Positions 1 to 7,285 of a stretch of 40,116 nt of DNA are shown here, in pieces. The stretch is taken from contig JADFZO010000021.1 in NCBI GenBank assembly GCA_015232465.1, positions 1 to 40,116 of the forward strand, written 5' to 3'. Below the pieces are notes generated by a model. It made no database searches. It was not told the DNA's origin and saw only the letters and a list, made by a program, of their open reading frames with translations. A program made the position numbers and the translations under genes. This DNA is from Desulfamplus sp. Its GTDB lineage: Bacteria; Desulfobacterota; Desulfobacteria; Desulfobacterales; Desulfobacteraceae. The first letter of the stretch is position 1, and each line of letters begins with the position of its first letter.

Positions 1-1
1 G

Positions 2-637
2 GTGTTTTTAAAGTCAGTTATTCAAGCGGTAATAACATCTGGACGAGGACCTGGCGAGTGCTGCTGGGTTTGTTGCCAAGTAGTAAAACAGATAATAAAT
101 GAAGCATTATTAAAGGACTGTAAAGCACATATACTGGAGACAATTCCATCTGACACCCCCGACAGTTTCAGGTCAGCTTTAATTGCTGTTGAAGGAGAGG
201 ATATTCAACGATTTATCTCCAGTTGGGAAGGAACAATTTTGTGGATTGGAAAAAGTATGTTCCGTCCAAACCATAAAAGAAAGAACTGGTTTATAGGGGT
301 AGATTCCCTGAATCCTCCTGAGGAGAAAGAGCTAAAATCAGGTGAAGTCAAAGTTGAATGTATGAAATCTTCAGGAGCAGGTGGACAGCATGTCAATAAA
401 ACAGAATCTGCTGTCAGGGTAACACATATACCAACAGGACTGGCTGCTGTTGCTAAAGAGGAGAGGTCTCAGCATCTTAATCGGAAATTAGCTTTAAGCA
501 GACTTTACGAAAAACTAAAACAAGAGAAAGACGGCATGAAACTGAAGCACCAGCAGGAACGCTGGAGTCATCATAACGAACTGGAACGAGGTAATCCTCT
601 ACGTATCTATGAAGGAAAAGATTTTAGTCCTAAGTAA
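2..637 (+). CDS. prfH: Peptide chain release factor homologue PrfH (5' end uncertain)
   Basis: This is a class I release-factor-like protein that carries the catalytic domain but lacks the large codon-recognition domain of RF1 and RF2. The GGQ motif sits at residues 127-129 (SSGAGGQHVNKTESAVRVTH) and is the peptidyl-tRNA hydrolysis motif. The N-terminal SGRGPGECCW and the central HKRKNWFIGV stretch are typical of PrfH rather than ArfB or RF2. The C-terminus is basic (RWSHHNELERGNPLRIYEG). PrfH is usually encoded next to the RNA ligase RtcB and is reported to free ribosomes whose 16S decoding centre has been cut, so that RtcB can reseal the rRNA. The frame opens with GTG at base 2, but family members usually begin about ten residues later in the alignment, so the true start may lie outside the window. 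An upstream rtcB cannot be checked here. Confidence 0.88.
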   Translation: MFLKSVIQAVITSGRGPGECCWVCCQVVKQIINEALLKDCKAHILETIPSDTPDSFRSALIAVEGEDIQRFISSWEGTILWIGKSMFRPNHKRKNWFIGVDSLNPPEEKELKSGEVKVECMKSSGAGGQHVNKTESAVRVTHIPTGLAAVAKEERSQHLNRKLALSRLYEKLKQEKDGMKLKHQQERWSHHNELERGNPLRIYEGKDFSPK

Positions 638-678
638 GTTATTATAATTTCAACCACGGATTTTAACATGGAAAAGCA

Positions 679-953
679 ATGGAACAGAACCACATGGAAT
701 CAAATATTAATGATGAAATACCCACAAATTCTAACAATCCTAAAGAATGGAATGAAAAACTTGTAAACTACCCTGCTTCTACCAAACTTTGGGGGTGCTC
801 TTATAAAAAAAAGAGCGTTATGTAAAAGATATTATGCAAGATTTGCTTATATTTGACTATATGAACTATTTTATAAAAAATGGAGTAAAAACAGTTCTTT
901 TAGCTGGCAATGGTGTTTCACAGCAGCCTAAGCACATAAAATCAAGGACTTAG
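679..953 (+). pseudogene. Remnant of a class I SAM-dependent methyltransferase, frameshifted and truncated
   Basis: An ATG at 679 opens a frame reading MEQNHMESNINDE and then WNEKLVNYPASTKLWG. It stops shortly after an A8 run at about 805-812. If the reading frame slips by -1 in that run, translation continues as ERYVKDIMQDLLIFDYMNYF and then TVLLAGNGVSQQPKH. That last segment resembles the glycine-rich motif I of Rossmann methyltransferases. The continuation ends at TAG 951-953, immediately after motif I, so the rest of the domain is missing. The stop lies inside a rho-independent terminator. The run reads A AAA AAG in frame, the dnaX-type slippery heptamer, but the truncation makes decay the simpler explanation. 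There is no good Shine-Dalgarno sequence before 679. Confidence 0.5.
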
Positions 954-977
954 GGAATTACTCCCAAGTCCTTTTTT
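944..977 (+). terminator. Rho-independent terminator
   Basis: AAGGACTT (944-951) pairs with AAGTCCTT, with an inner GGGA/TCCC stem and a short loop, and the hairpin is followed by a run of T. It would end rightward transcription from prfH and the methyltransferase remnant. It faces the 3' end of the leftward gene ending at 1014. Confidence 0.85.
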
Positions 978-1013
978 ATTCTGCAATATTATCACCATTC
1001 AAAATATATAGGA

Positions 1014-1901
1014 TTACTCAATAGCAACATTAACCCTCATAGCATTACCCCGCATATCTTTTCTGGTTATAAAATAGGCGTAGTAGTAGAAGACCTCACC
1101 ATAATAGTCAGCAGGAACTGGTAGTTCAAACCCTGTAAGCTCTTTATCTAAGGTGGTTATGTGAAATGGCAGAAACTCTTTATCGTAATTATAAAAATCC
1201 CAGCCAGAAGGGGTTTTTACGATAATATAATCCTCTACCAAAATGGCTGCAAAAACTTGAGCAACTTTGCCCACATCAACATCAAGAACCTTGATTGATG
1301 GAGATACAGAGCCGCAGTTATCAGATAGCGGTACCAATAAAAGATCATCAGCACTAAGAGTTAAAAGATCAACAGACTCCTGATTTATCTTGAAAATATC
1401 ATGCTCTATGCAATACTCAGAAATAGATACATCGCCTCCTTCTGCCCTCTGAAAATGGATAGCATTACCAAAAAAACTCGATTGTGCAAGTTCATAACCA
1501 TAGAAAATATCAATGCTCTCACCTAAATTTTTGATAAGTTTACCCCCATCAAGTGTAAATGGCTGCAATGTTTCGCTCAATGTAACATTTCCAAACATTG
1601 TAATCTCTCCACTGTATGGCTTCCAACCTAACTGGTCCATCAATAAAGCCCAATCACTGTGAAGGGCAATTGCAAAGAGTTTGACTACTGAGCCTTGATC
1701 CTCTTTTGGAATGCTAAGAGTCGGGCTAACTGTAAAGGCTTCGTTAGGATTAATTGTCAAAATAAGAGACTCTGCGTTCATCTGACTCAATGGAACTGTC
1801 TGCTGATTTGGCTCTAAAGGGCGAGCCTCTGCTGATAAAAATGCCCTAAAGATAATCAGGGCAGCAATAACAAATATAGAGCATAATCTTTTAGCTTTCA
1901 T
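1014..1901 (-). CDS. Exported protein of unknown function
   Basis: I do not recognise the family. The 295-residue product has a basic N-terminus, a hydrophobic core (about residues 6-23) and a plausible signal peptidase I site after SAEA (about residue 26), so it is probably periplasmic or secreted. There is no lipobox and no further membrane segment. The mature part is rich in beta-prone, acidic and aromatic stretches, for example GEVFYYYAYF near the C-terminus, which suggests a beta-sandwich. Three cysteines occur after the signal region. The ATG is preceded by AAGGAGAA at good spacing. It is the last gene of the leftward livG-livF-paaK-Nudix run, 21 bases after the Nudix gene, and may share the operon without sharing its function. 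Confidence 0.75.
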   Translation of the reverse strand: MKAKRLCSIFVIAALIIFRAFLSAEARPLEPNQQTVPLSQMNAESLILTINPNEAFTVSPTLSIPKEDQGSVVKLFAIALHSDWALLMDQLGWKPYSGEITMFGNVTLSETLQPFTLDGGKLIKNLGESIDIFYGYELAQSSFFGNAIHFQRAEGGDVSISEYCIEHDIFKINQESVDLLTLSADDLLLVPLSDNCGSVSPSIKVLDVDVGKVAQVFAAILVEDYIIVKTPSGWDFYNYDKEFLPFHITTLDKELTGFELPVPADYYGEVFYYYAYFITRKDMRGNAMRVNVAIE

Positions 1902-1922
1902 TAGGATTCTCCTTATTTAAAT

Positions 1923-2555
1923 TTAAGGGTTTAAAATGGTGCACGATTGTTCAATTTTGGGAATCAGCGTCTCAATAAGGTGGTGGATAATTTTGGCTGT
2001 AACTCCCCATATAACAACATCTTCATAGCTGTATATAAGCTCGTCCAGAGCTGGAAATCTGCCTGTAAAATTTCTCTTTTTATGAACATCTATAAGGTGT
2101 CTAAGAGGTATTGCAAAAACCCTTGAAATCTCTGCTGTGTCAAATATTATCTTTGAAGGATCAAAAGAGTCATAACCCTGATTGTCCAACATACCGACAA
2201 ATGCCTCTATATCTTTATTTTTAATGGTCTGAAAATGCCCTATTGAGCCAATAACTTTAACATCTTCTGGCAAGATTCCCATCTCCTCTTTAAGCTCTCT
2301 GAGGGCAGTTGCCTCGCGGCTTATATCTTCGGGATCGCAATTGCCACCAGGAAATGCCATCTGATTTCTCCATGGATAACCTTCTATATCAGCCTTTTGA
2401 ATCAAAATCAGAGTTATCTCCTCTTTTATTTTGGTAAACAGGGCAATTACGCTTGTTGGTTGAAAAAGCCTCTCATCAGGAGTCTTTGGGTGGTTAGCCT
2501 CGAAGATCGCTTGTGAGATTAGCTGATAGCAGTTTGTATTCTTTTTTAATGACAT
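1923..2555 (-). CDS. Nudix hydrolase of the CoA pyrophosphatase type
   Basis: The 210-residue protein has a Nudix box at about residues 70-93, running from FPGGNCDPEDISREAT into ALRELKEEMGI. The REL-x-EE-x-G core supplies the metal-binding glutamates. The sequence before it (ILIQKADIEGYPWRNQMAFPGG) matches the extended motif of coenzyme A diphosphatases (NudL/PCD1 type). These enzymes split CoA or acyl-CoA into phosphopantetheine derivatives and 3',5'-ADP in the cytoplasm. Placement next to a phenylacetate-CoA ligase homologue fits a CoA-thioester theme. The ATG at 2555 lacks a strong Shine-Dalgarno sequence, so the exact start is less certain than the family. CoA specificity is inferred from the motif. 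Confidence 0.85.
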   Translation of the reverse strand: MSLKKNTNCYQLISQAIFEANHPKTPDERLFQPTSVIALFTKIKEEITLILIQKADIEGYPWRNQMAFPGGNCDPEDISREATALRELKEEMGILPEDVKVIGSIGHFQTIKNKDIEAFVGMLDNQGYDSFDPSKIIFDTAEISRVFAIPLRHLIDVHKKRNFTGRFPALDELIYSYEDVVIWGVTAKIIHHLIETLIPKIEQSCTILNP

Positions 2556-2595
2556 TGTTTATGCTTTTTTTCAAACCCATTAGTTCTACTAAATA

Positions 2596-3834
2596 TTATA
2601 GGTGCTGTTCAGTTAAGGTTATCTTAACTGGCACGCCTATAAGCTCTGCCAATTTTTCTGATGTGTTTATCATAAGTTTTTCTAAATTTTTTATCTCATC
2701 AGAAAAAAGAGAGTCATCAATAACTAAAGCAATGGCTAAAATCTCATTTCCACCATGCCGAATCTTCTCCATCTGGCATAAAGGCTCACTAACTCCAAGC
2801 GCATCTTTAAGATAGAGTTTGACCTGCTCACGAGATATTTTAATTCCAGATATTATCATCATATTATCTGCCCTTTCTGGCAGCCACTCCATAGAGATCA
2901 AAGAGGAGCCGCACTTGCACGGCTCTTTTAAAAATCTTGCCATATCTCCAGTTCTAAAACGTATTAAAGGAAAAGCCCTTGCAGATAGAGTTGTTAGAAC
3001 AAGCTCTCCAGCTTTCCCAAGCTCCACCCTTTTTTTTGTAACAGGATCGATAATTTCAGGCAAAATATGATCATCGTTTATGTGCATACCGCAGTGGTGA
3101 AGACACTCAAACCCTATGGCTGGACCTGGAATCTCACTTAGACCATAATTTAGCCAAACGTCAATGTGCAGATGCTCTTGCAGATTTTTGATCTGATCTA
3201 AGCTAACAGGCTCTCCAACAAGAATTACCCTTTTGAGGTTAAACTCATTTGGGTTACGTTCACTTTTAAACATACACTCCATAAGCTGTTCTGCAAATAC
3301 CAGTGTTGTAACCAAAGTTGTTGTTTTATAATCTCTGAGCACCATCAGCGTCTTTTCAAGTGAAAGCAAAGAGTTTGGGATTACACTTGCACCAACATTT
3401 TCAGCCCCATCTTTGTAATCACGTCCCCAGTTTGCAAGTGCAGGAGGAAGATTAATCTGCAGAATATCCATTGATGTTACACCAGCAGCCTCAAGACTCC
3501 TTGCTACCAACTTCTGCCAAATAATAAGATCAGCCTTTGTGTATCCGCTAATTGATGGATTTGTGCCAGTGCCAGGTGCTGTGTGGATTCTTACAATATC
3601 ACGAAGAGGAACAGCAAAAAGACCGTACGGGTAGTGTATGCCAAGATGAGAGCGATCCATCAATGGCAGCCTCTCTATCTGGTCTAACGATAGTAGGTTT
3701 TCAGGCATTAGATTGCTCTCAATAAATCTGTTACGGTGAAAAGGGACATTTTTGTAAGCACGATTTAAAGTGCTCTGAAGTCGCTCAAGTTTAAGCTGAT
3801 TTTTATCTTCAATTGTTAAATTTAGTGGCTGCAT
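2596..3834 (-). CDS. Phenylacetate-CoA ligase family protein (PaaK-like)
   Basis: This adenylate-forming enzyme of 412 residues is close to the usual PaaK length. The phosphate-binding loop is at about residues 86-98 (APGTGTNPSISGYT). It differs from the usual S-S-G-T-T-G form because the second serine is a proline. LTTLSARAFPLIRFRTGDM is the conserved A8-type region near the C-terminal domain, and CKCGS is the CxCG-type element common in PaaK. The expected reaction is ATP-dependent formation of an aryl- or acyl-CoA. Genes of this family often follow livF in Desulfobacterota, where the substrate is mostly unproven. It lies 34 bases downstream of livF and has AAGGAG before the ATG. Phenylacetate itself as substrate is not established. 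Confidence 0.88.
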   Translation of the reverse strand: MQPLNLTIEDKNQLKLERLQSTLNRAYKNVPFHRNRFIESNLMPENLLSLDQIERLPLMDRSHLGIHYPYGLFAVPLRDIVRIHTAPGTGTNPSISGYTKADLIIWQKLVARSLEAAGVTSMDILQINLPPALANWGRDYKDGAENVGASVIPNSLLSLEKTLMVLRDYKTTTLVTTLVFAEQLMECMFKSERNPNEFNLKRVILVGEPVSLDQIKNLQEHLHIDVWLNYGLSEIPGPAIGFECLHHCGMHINDDHILPEIIDPVTKKRVELGKAGELVLTTLSARAFPLIRFRTGDMARFLKEPCKCGSSLISMEWLPERADNMMIISGIKISREQVKLYLKDALGVSEPLCQMEKIRHGGNEILAIALVIDDSLFSDEIKNLEKLMINTSEKLAELIGVPVKITLTEQHL

Positions 3835-3868
3835 CTTAAAGTCTTCTCCTTAACTATTTTTAAAATAG

Positions 3869-4612
3869 TTACTCTCTGCCATCATAAAAGTTTTTGTAAT
3901 CCCTGCCAAGATACGCCCTTTTTACATCATCATCAACTAAAAGCTCCTCAGCACTACCTTGAAGAACCATCTTACCAGTCTCAAGCACATAAGCTCTATC
4001 GGCAATTTTAAGGGCAGCTCGTGCATTTTGCTCAACAAGTAAGATAGTTACACCATCTTGCCTAAGGGTTTGAATAGTCTCAAATATCATCTCAACAATT
4101 TTTGGTGCAAGCCCCATTGATGGCTCATCTAAAACTAAAAGGCGAGGACGAGCCATCAAAGCTCTGCCAATTGCAAGCATCTGCTGCTCCCCACCTGAAA
4201 GTGTACCAGCAAGCTGGGTTGCCCTCTCCTTTAAAATGGGAAACATATCCATTATCATATCAAGATCATTTTGAACCTGATCTTTTAGCCCCTTTCGATA
4301 GATGGTGTATGCCCCCATCTTTAGATTATCTATGACGCTTAAAGGGGAGAAAATCTGCCTGCCTTCAGGTACCATGCTTATACCTTGCTTAACAATTTGA
4401 GGAGGCGACATTCCCTTTAAACTTTGATCTTGAAAGATAATCTCACCGTCCCATGTTGTTAAAAGTCCAGATATGGCAAGAAGAAGCGTGCTTTTGCCAG
4501 AGCCATTTGCCCCAATTATTGAGATAAGCTCCCCCTGCCTAACTGATAGACTAACACCTTGAACAGCCATAATGCTGCCGTAACTGCATCTTAAATTTTT
4601 TATTCTAAGCAT
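3869..4612 (-). CDS. livF: Branched-chain amino acid ABC transporter ATP-binding protein LivF
   Basis: A 247-residue ABC ATPase. Walker A is GANGSGKST (about 34-42), the signature is LSGGEQQMLAIGRALM, Walker B is LLVLDEPSMGLAP, and the H-loop follows in LLVEQNARAALKIADRAYVLE. The SMGLAP and EQNARAAL segments and the C-terminal YLG are characteristic of LivF. Its normal role is to power a LivHM permease fed by a periplasmic LivK-type protein. It is separated from livG by 9 bases, so the two are cotranscribed. No livH, livM or livK gene is adjacent, so the permease must be encoded elsewhere. The actual substrate may be an aromatic acid or amide rather than Leu/Ile/Val. Confidence 0.93.
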   Translation of the reverse strand: MLRIKNLRCSYGSIMAVQGVSLSVRQGELISIIGANGSGKSTLLLAISGLLTTWDGEIIFQDQSLKGMSPPQIVKQGISMVPEGRQIFSPLSVIDNLKMGAYTIYRKGLKDQVQNDLDMIMDMFPILKERATQLAGTLSGGEQQMLAIGRALMARPRLLVLDEPSMGLAPKIVEMIFETIQTLRQDGVTILLVEQNARAALKIADRAYVLETGKMVLQGSAEELLVDDDVKRAYLGRDYKNFYDGRE

Positions 4613-4621
4613 AAGTTCAAA

Positions 4622-5440
4622 TCACCCTGTCCCAAGATATGCTTCCATAACATCTTGATTATTTTGAATCTCACGAGGGGTACCTTCAGCAAGTTTTTTG
4701 CCTCTATCAAGAACAATAATTTTATCTGAAATTCCCATTGCAAGGCTCATATCATGCTCTACAAGCATCATTGTAACACCTCTTTGCTTTACCTTTGCAA
4801 TAAGCTCTCCTAATGCCTCTGTCTCAACAGCGTTTAGCCCTGCTGCTGGTTCATCAAGCAGAAGAAGGGTTGGCTCTGATGCCAATGCCCTTGCAATTTC
4901 AGCCATCTTCTGTCTGCCAACTGGCAACTCTCCTGCTGGTCTATTCGTGTAGTCATCAAGCCCTGTAAACTCCAAAAGAGACTTTGCCCTCTGCCTTGCA
5001 AGCTCCTCCTCTTTTTCCACCCAAGGCAATTTAGTGATAGCACCCCAAAATCCACTTTTGGTTCTAACGTGCATACCAACAAGCACATTTTCAAGCAAAG
5101 TCATACTTGAAAAAAGCTCAACATGCTGAAAGGTTCTTGCAATTCCAGCCTTTACCAACTTATGCACTGGTATATTTTTTGTGCTTTTGCCTAAAAATAG
5201 AATCTCCCCCTCATCTGGCGGATAGATACCAGTTATCATATTAAATAGCGTAGTTTTTCCAGCACCGTTTGGTCCTATTAATCCGCACACAATACCCTTT
5301 TCAATTGAAAAAGAGATATTATCTTGTGCCTTAATTCCGCCAAACATTTTGGTTAATGATGAGACCTTTAGTATCTCCTCTTTTGGTATATTTTGGGGCA
5401 TCGGCTCATTTACCCTTTTTGATGTTCTGGTGTCAGTCAA
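4622..5440 (-). CDS. livG: Branched-chain amino acid ABC transporter ATP-binding protein LivG
   Basis: A 272-residue ABC ATPase with Walker A GPNGAGKTT, the LivG-type signature region LPVGRQKMAEIARALA, Walker B LLLLDEPAAGLN and the H-loop in MLVEHDMSLAM. SLTKMFGGIKAQDNISF at the N-terminus is typical of LivG. The chosen start is TTG at 5440, which has AGGAG seven bases upstream. An internal ATG (MPQNIPKEE) is possible but less well placed. It is the first gene of the leftward operon, with a promoter-like sequence about 50-75 bases upstream. The LivH and LivM permease genes that normally precede livG are absent, because the upstream neighbour is divergent and unrelated. Confidence 0.93.
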   Translation of the reverse strand: MTDTRTSKRVNEPMPQNIPKEEILKVSSLTKMFGGIKAQDNISFSIEKGIVCGLIGPNGAGKTTLFNMITGIYPPDEGEILFLGKSTKNIPVHKLVKAGIARTFQHVELFSSMTLLENVLVGMHVRTKSGFWGAITKLPWVEKEEELARQRAKSLLEFTGLDDYTNRPAGELPVGRQKMAEIARALASEPTLLLLDEPAAGLNAVETEALGELIAKVKQRGVTMMLVEHDMSLAMGISDKIIVLDRGKKLAEGTPREIQNNQDVMEAYLGTG

Positions 5441-5485
5441 TAGTTACTCCTTTTTTCAACTTATTATTTTTATATGAGCTTTACC

Positions 5486-5515
5486 GTTATATATTGATAT
5501 GTTATTAAATTTCAA
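5486..5515 (-). promoter_or_regulatory. Candidate sigma-70 promoter for the livG operon
   Basis: On the minus strand TTGAAA (5515-5510) and TATAAC (5491-5486) are separated by 18 bases. The predicted start is about 40 bases before the livG TTG codon. The region is very AT-rich, so chance matches are easy. Confidence 0.45.
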
Positions 5516-5594
5516 TTTAAATTAAACTTTAAAAATATAATTCTAAGAAATTTTAAGGGCGATTTTTTGTGGGGATAAATTGCAGGAGTTGGTT

Positions 5595-6050
5595 ATGATA
5601 TTATACGATGGAATCTATGAGTGGGACGGAACAAGCATGGAGGGTAAGCAGCCAATATGTTGGTGGCCCGGCTCTTATCGTATGCGAATTGTTGATCTCT
5701 CATCTGATAATCCTAAAGTTATCTATCTTAAATCTTACGCTGTTATTTTAAAAAACAGGGGTAAGGGGACATCACTTAAAAACTATATCCACAACTTTGC
5801 ACAGGTTATATCAGAGGAGTTTGATCTTGATATTGAAAAGACATTGTGGGCAGAGATAATCGCTAATAATAGCACAAATAATACAGTTACACAACATGGC
5901 AGCAATTGCAATATTATAATAGCCAATATTCGAAGCACTTCGCACCTATCAGACAAGAGGCTATTTTCATCAGTTTGGAGAGATGCAAGAGAAAATGAGT
6001 TAAAATTTCTTCAACCATGGATAGCTGATCTTGCATTTGGCTTGTCGTAA
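5595..6050 (+). CDS. Soluble protein of unknown function
   Basis: I do not recognise this family. The product is about 151 residues with no signal peptide or membrane helix, so it is probably cytoplasmic. The N-terminal half is aromatic-rich (ILYDGIYEWDG, then ICWWPGSYRMRIVDL). The C-terminal part ends in a run containing FLQPWIADLAFGLS. The frame is open from a TTG at 5580, but ATG 5595 is preceded by AGGAG six bases upstream and is the better start. It diverges from livG across a 154-base AT-rich spacer and is followed by a long non-coding stretch, so it appears monocistronic. Codon use looks like its neighbours. Confidence 0.7.
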   Translation: MILYDGIYEWDGTSMEGKQPICWWPGSYRMRIVDLSSDNPKVIYLKSYAVILKNRGKGTSLKNYIHNFAQVISEEFDLDIEKTLWAEIIANNSTNNTVTQHGSNCNIIIANIRSTSHLSDKRLFSSVWRDARENELKFLQPWIADLAFGLS

Positions 6051-6056
6051 TGTTTT

Positions 6057-6210
6057 ATAGTTCAAAATTGTAAACAGACAAAATTTCATAGTTCAAAATT
6101 TTGAACTATGAAATTATAGATGCAAAAATCTATTTATTTCAGTAAGTTATCATTAAAGAGATAGATTGGTTTAAAGAGTCTTGCTAAAGCAAAATTCAAA
6201 ATTTTGAACT
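6057..6210. repeat. Cluster of TTCAAAATTTTGAA palindromes
   Basis: The core TTCAAAATTTTGAA occurs in full twice (within 6088-6109 and at 6195-6208), and its left half with ATAG occurs once more at 6057-6069. The central copy lies in a perfect 34-base palindrome, 6082-6115, whose arms read AATTTCATAGTTCAAAA and its complement. It directly follows the gene ending at 6050. It could be a REP-like dispersed element, a termination or mRNA-end hairpin, or operator sites. Confidence 0.6.
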
Positions 6211-6454
6211 TCTAAGCCCGCAAATTTAAAGCCTTCCATGAAACTGTACCAAATTTTACTGCCATTAAATAGACATGCTCGCCAATAGTCCAACACAAAC
6301 AACCGTTCTATAGAAGGCTTTAGATTGAATATTTTAAGATAAAATCAAAGATTTCAAAATTATTTAAAATAAAACTTGAGGTTGGCAAGGCATTTGCATC
6401 AATAATATTCAAACACTAAAATCAAGTAAGTTTTCATCTTTTTCCTCCTTTTAT
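6116..6454. other. Non-coding stretch with a long-range inverted repeat and a leader-like mini-ORF
   Basis: No convincing gene is visible in this interval. TAAAGCCTTC (6227-6236) is repeated inverted as GAAGGCTTTA (6313-6322), with about 76 bases between. The arms extend a few more bases with one mismatch-type pair, so a structured RNA or a decayed mini-transposon is possible. On the minus strand a very strong AAGGAGG precedes an ATG at 6437 that opens only 12 codons (to the TGA at 6401-6399). No promoter was assigned. The function of the interval is unknown. Confidence 0.4.
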
Positions 6455-6503
6455 AAAAAACGGCGATTTTAAGAAAATGGGTTCTTAAAATCGCCGTTTT
6501 TTT
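6455..6503. terminator. Bidirectional rho-independent terminator
   Basis: CGGCGATTTTAAGAA (6461-6475) pairs perfectly with its complement at 6482-6496 around a six-base loop. The stem is flanked by A6 on the left and T7 on the right, so it can terminate on both strands. It sits just downstream of the leftward TPR gene ending at 6530. Confidence 0.88.
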
Positions 6504-6529
6504 ATTCTTCAAAATTTAATATTGCATTA

Positions 6530-7216
6530 TCAGTTTCGGGCAATAATATCATCTGCCATAATCTTATAGACAGAGCTTCCATACTCAGAGGATAGTGTTT
6601 TGAGCATCTCAACCCCGCTCTTGTTATCTCCATTTGCAATTGCAACCATGCCAAGATTAAATAGGGCATCATCTTTCATAAATTTAGTGCTGCCGTCAGC
6701 GATGGCTTTAAAGTGCTTTTGAGCCTCTTCTTGCCTATTTAGAGCCTCAGAGGTGTAACCCAAAGATGATAAGATGATATTTTTAATAATAGGATCATTT
6801 TTAAAATCATCTAAAGCAGATGTATAATTTTTATACGCTACATCATATTGCTCTGCCGCGTAACATATATCAGCAAATTTTAACCTGCCAATTTCTCCTG
6901 CCGATGTGTTTGGATAATCATTAAGTAGCGTCTCAAACTGCCCTTTAGTAGCTTCATAACCTTTAATTGGCATATCTTGATGCTCGCTGTATATCTTCAT
7001 TGCATCAGCAAGTATTATAGATGCTTTACTCTCTGCAGAGTTTATGGTGTAAAATGTTATAGATACAATGGCTATAATCGAGGTAACTATTATCCCTACA
7101 ATAGCCAACTGCTTTTTAATTTTTTTTGTAGTTTCAAGAGTTCTATACATTGACTCAAGAAATGGATCAGGCTGCTCTAACTCCTTTTTACGTGCATTTG
7201 ATACTCTATCTGACAT
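6530..7216 (-). CDS. Membrane-anchored tetratricopeptide-repeat protein (YfgM/TPR_21-like)
   Basis: The 228-residue protein has a charged cytoplasmic N-terminus of about 36 residues and one membrane helix at about 37-57 (LAIVGIIVTSIIAIVSITFY). A periplasmic helical domain with TPR-like repeats follows, for example YDVAYKNYTSALDDFKNDP and ALNRQEEAQKHFKAIADGS. This architecture matches YfgM, an ancillary partner of the SecYEG translocon and periplasmic chaperones. A BamB gene, which often follows yfgM, is not present here. The start at 7216 has only a weak Shine-Dalgarno sequence. It is 69 bases downstream of the SH3 protein gene in the same direction and ends at a strong terminator. The YfgM role is inferred from architecture. 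Confidence 0.72.
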   Translation of the reverse strand: MSDRVSNARKKELEQPDPFLESMYRTLETTKKIKKQLAIVGIIVTSIIAIVSITFYTINSAESKASIILADAMKIYSEHQDMPIKGYEATKGQFETLLNDYPNTSAGEIGRLKFADICYAAEQYDVAYKNYTSALDDFKNDPIIKNIILSSLGYTSEALNRQEEAQKHFKAIADGSTKFMKDDALFNLGMVAIANGDNKSGVEMLKTLSSEYGSSVYKIMADDIIARN

Positions 7217-7285
7217 AATATTTCATAGCCTCTTTTTAAAATTTCTTTACGCATTAACTTCAAAAAAAATAGATAAATATAAAAA

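Noticed and set aside
6399-6437. Possible selenoprotein reading through the TGA followed by TGC
   Set aside because: Reading through adds only about 13 codons, no family is recognisable, and no convincing SECIS hairpin follows the TGA.
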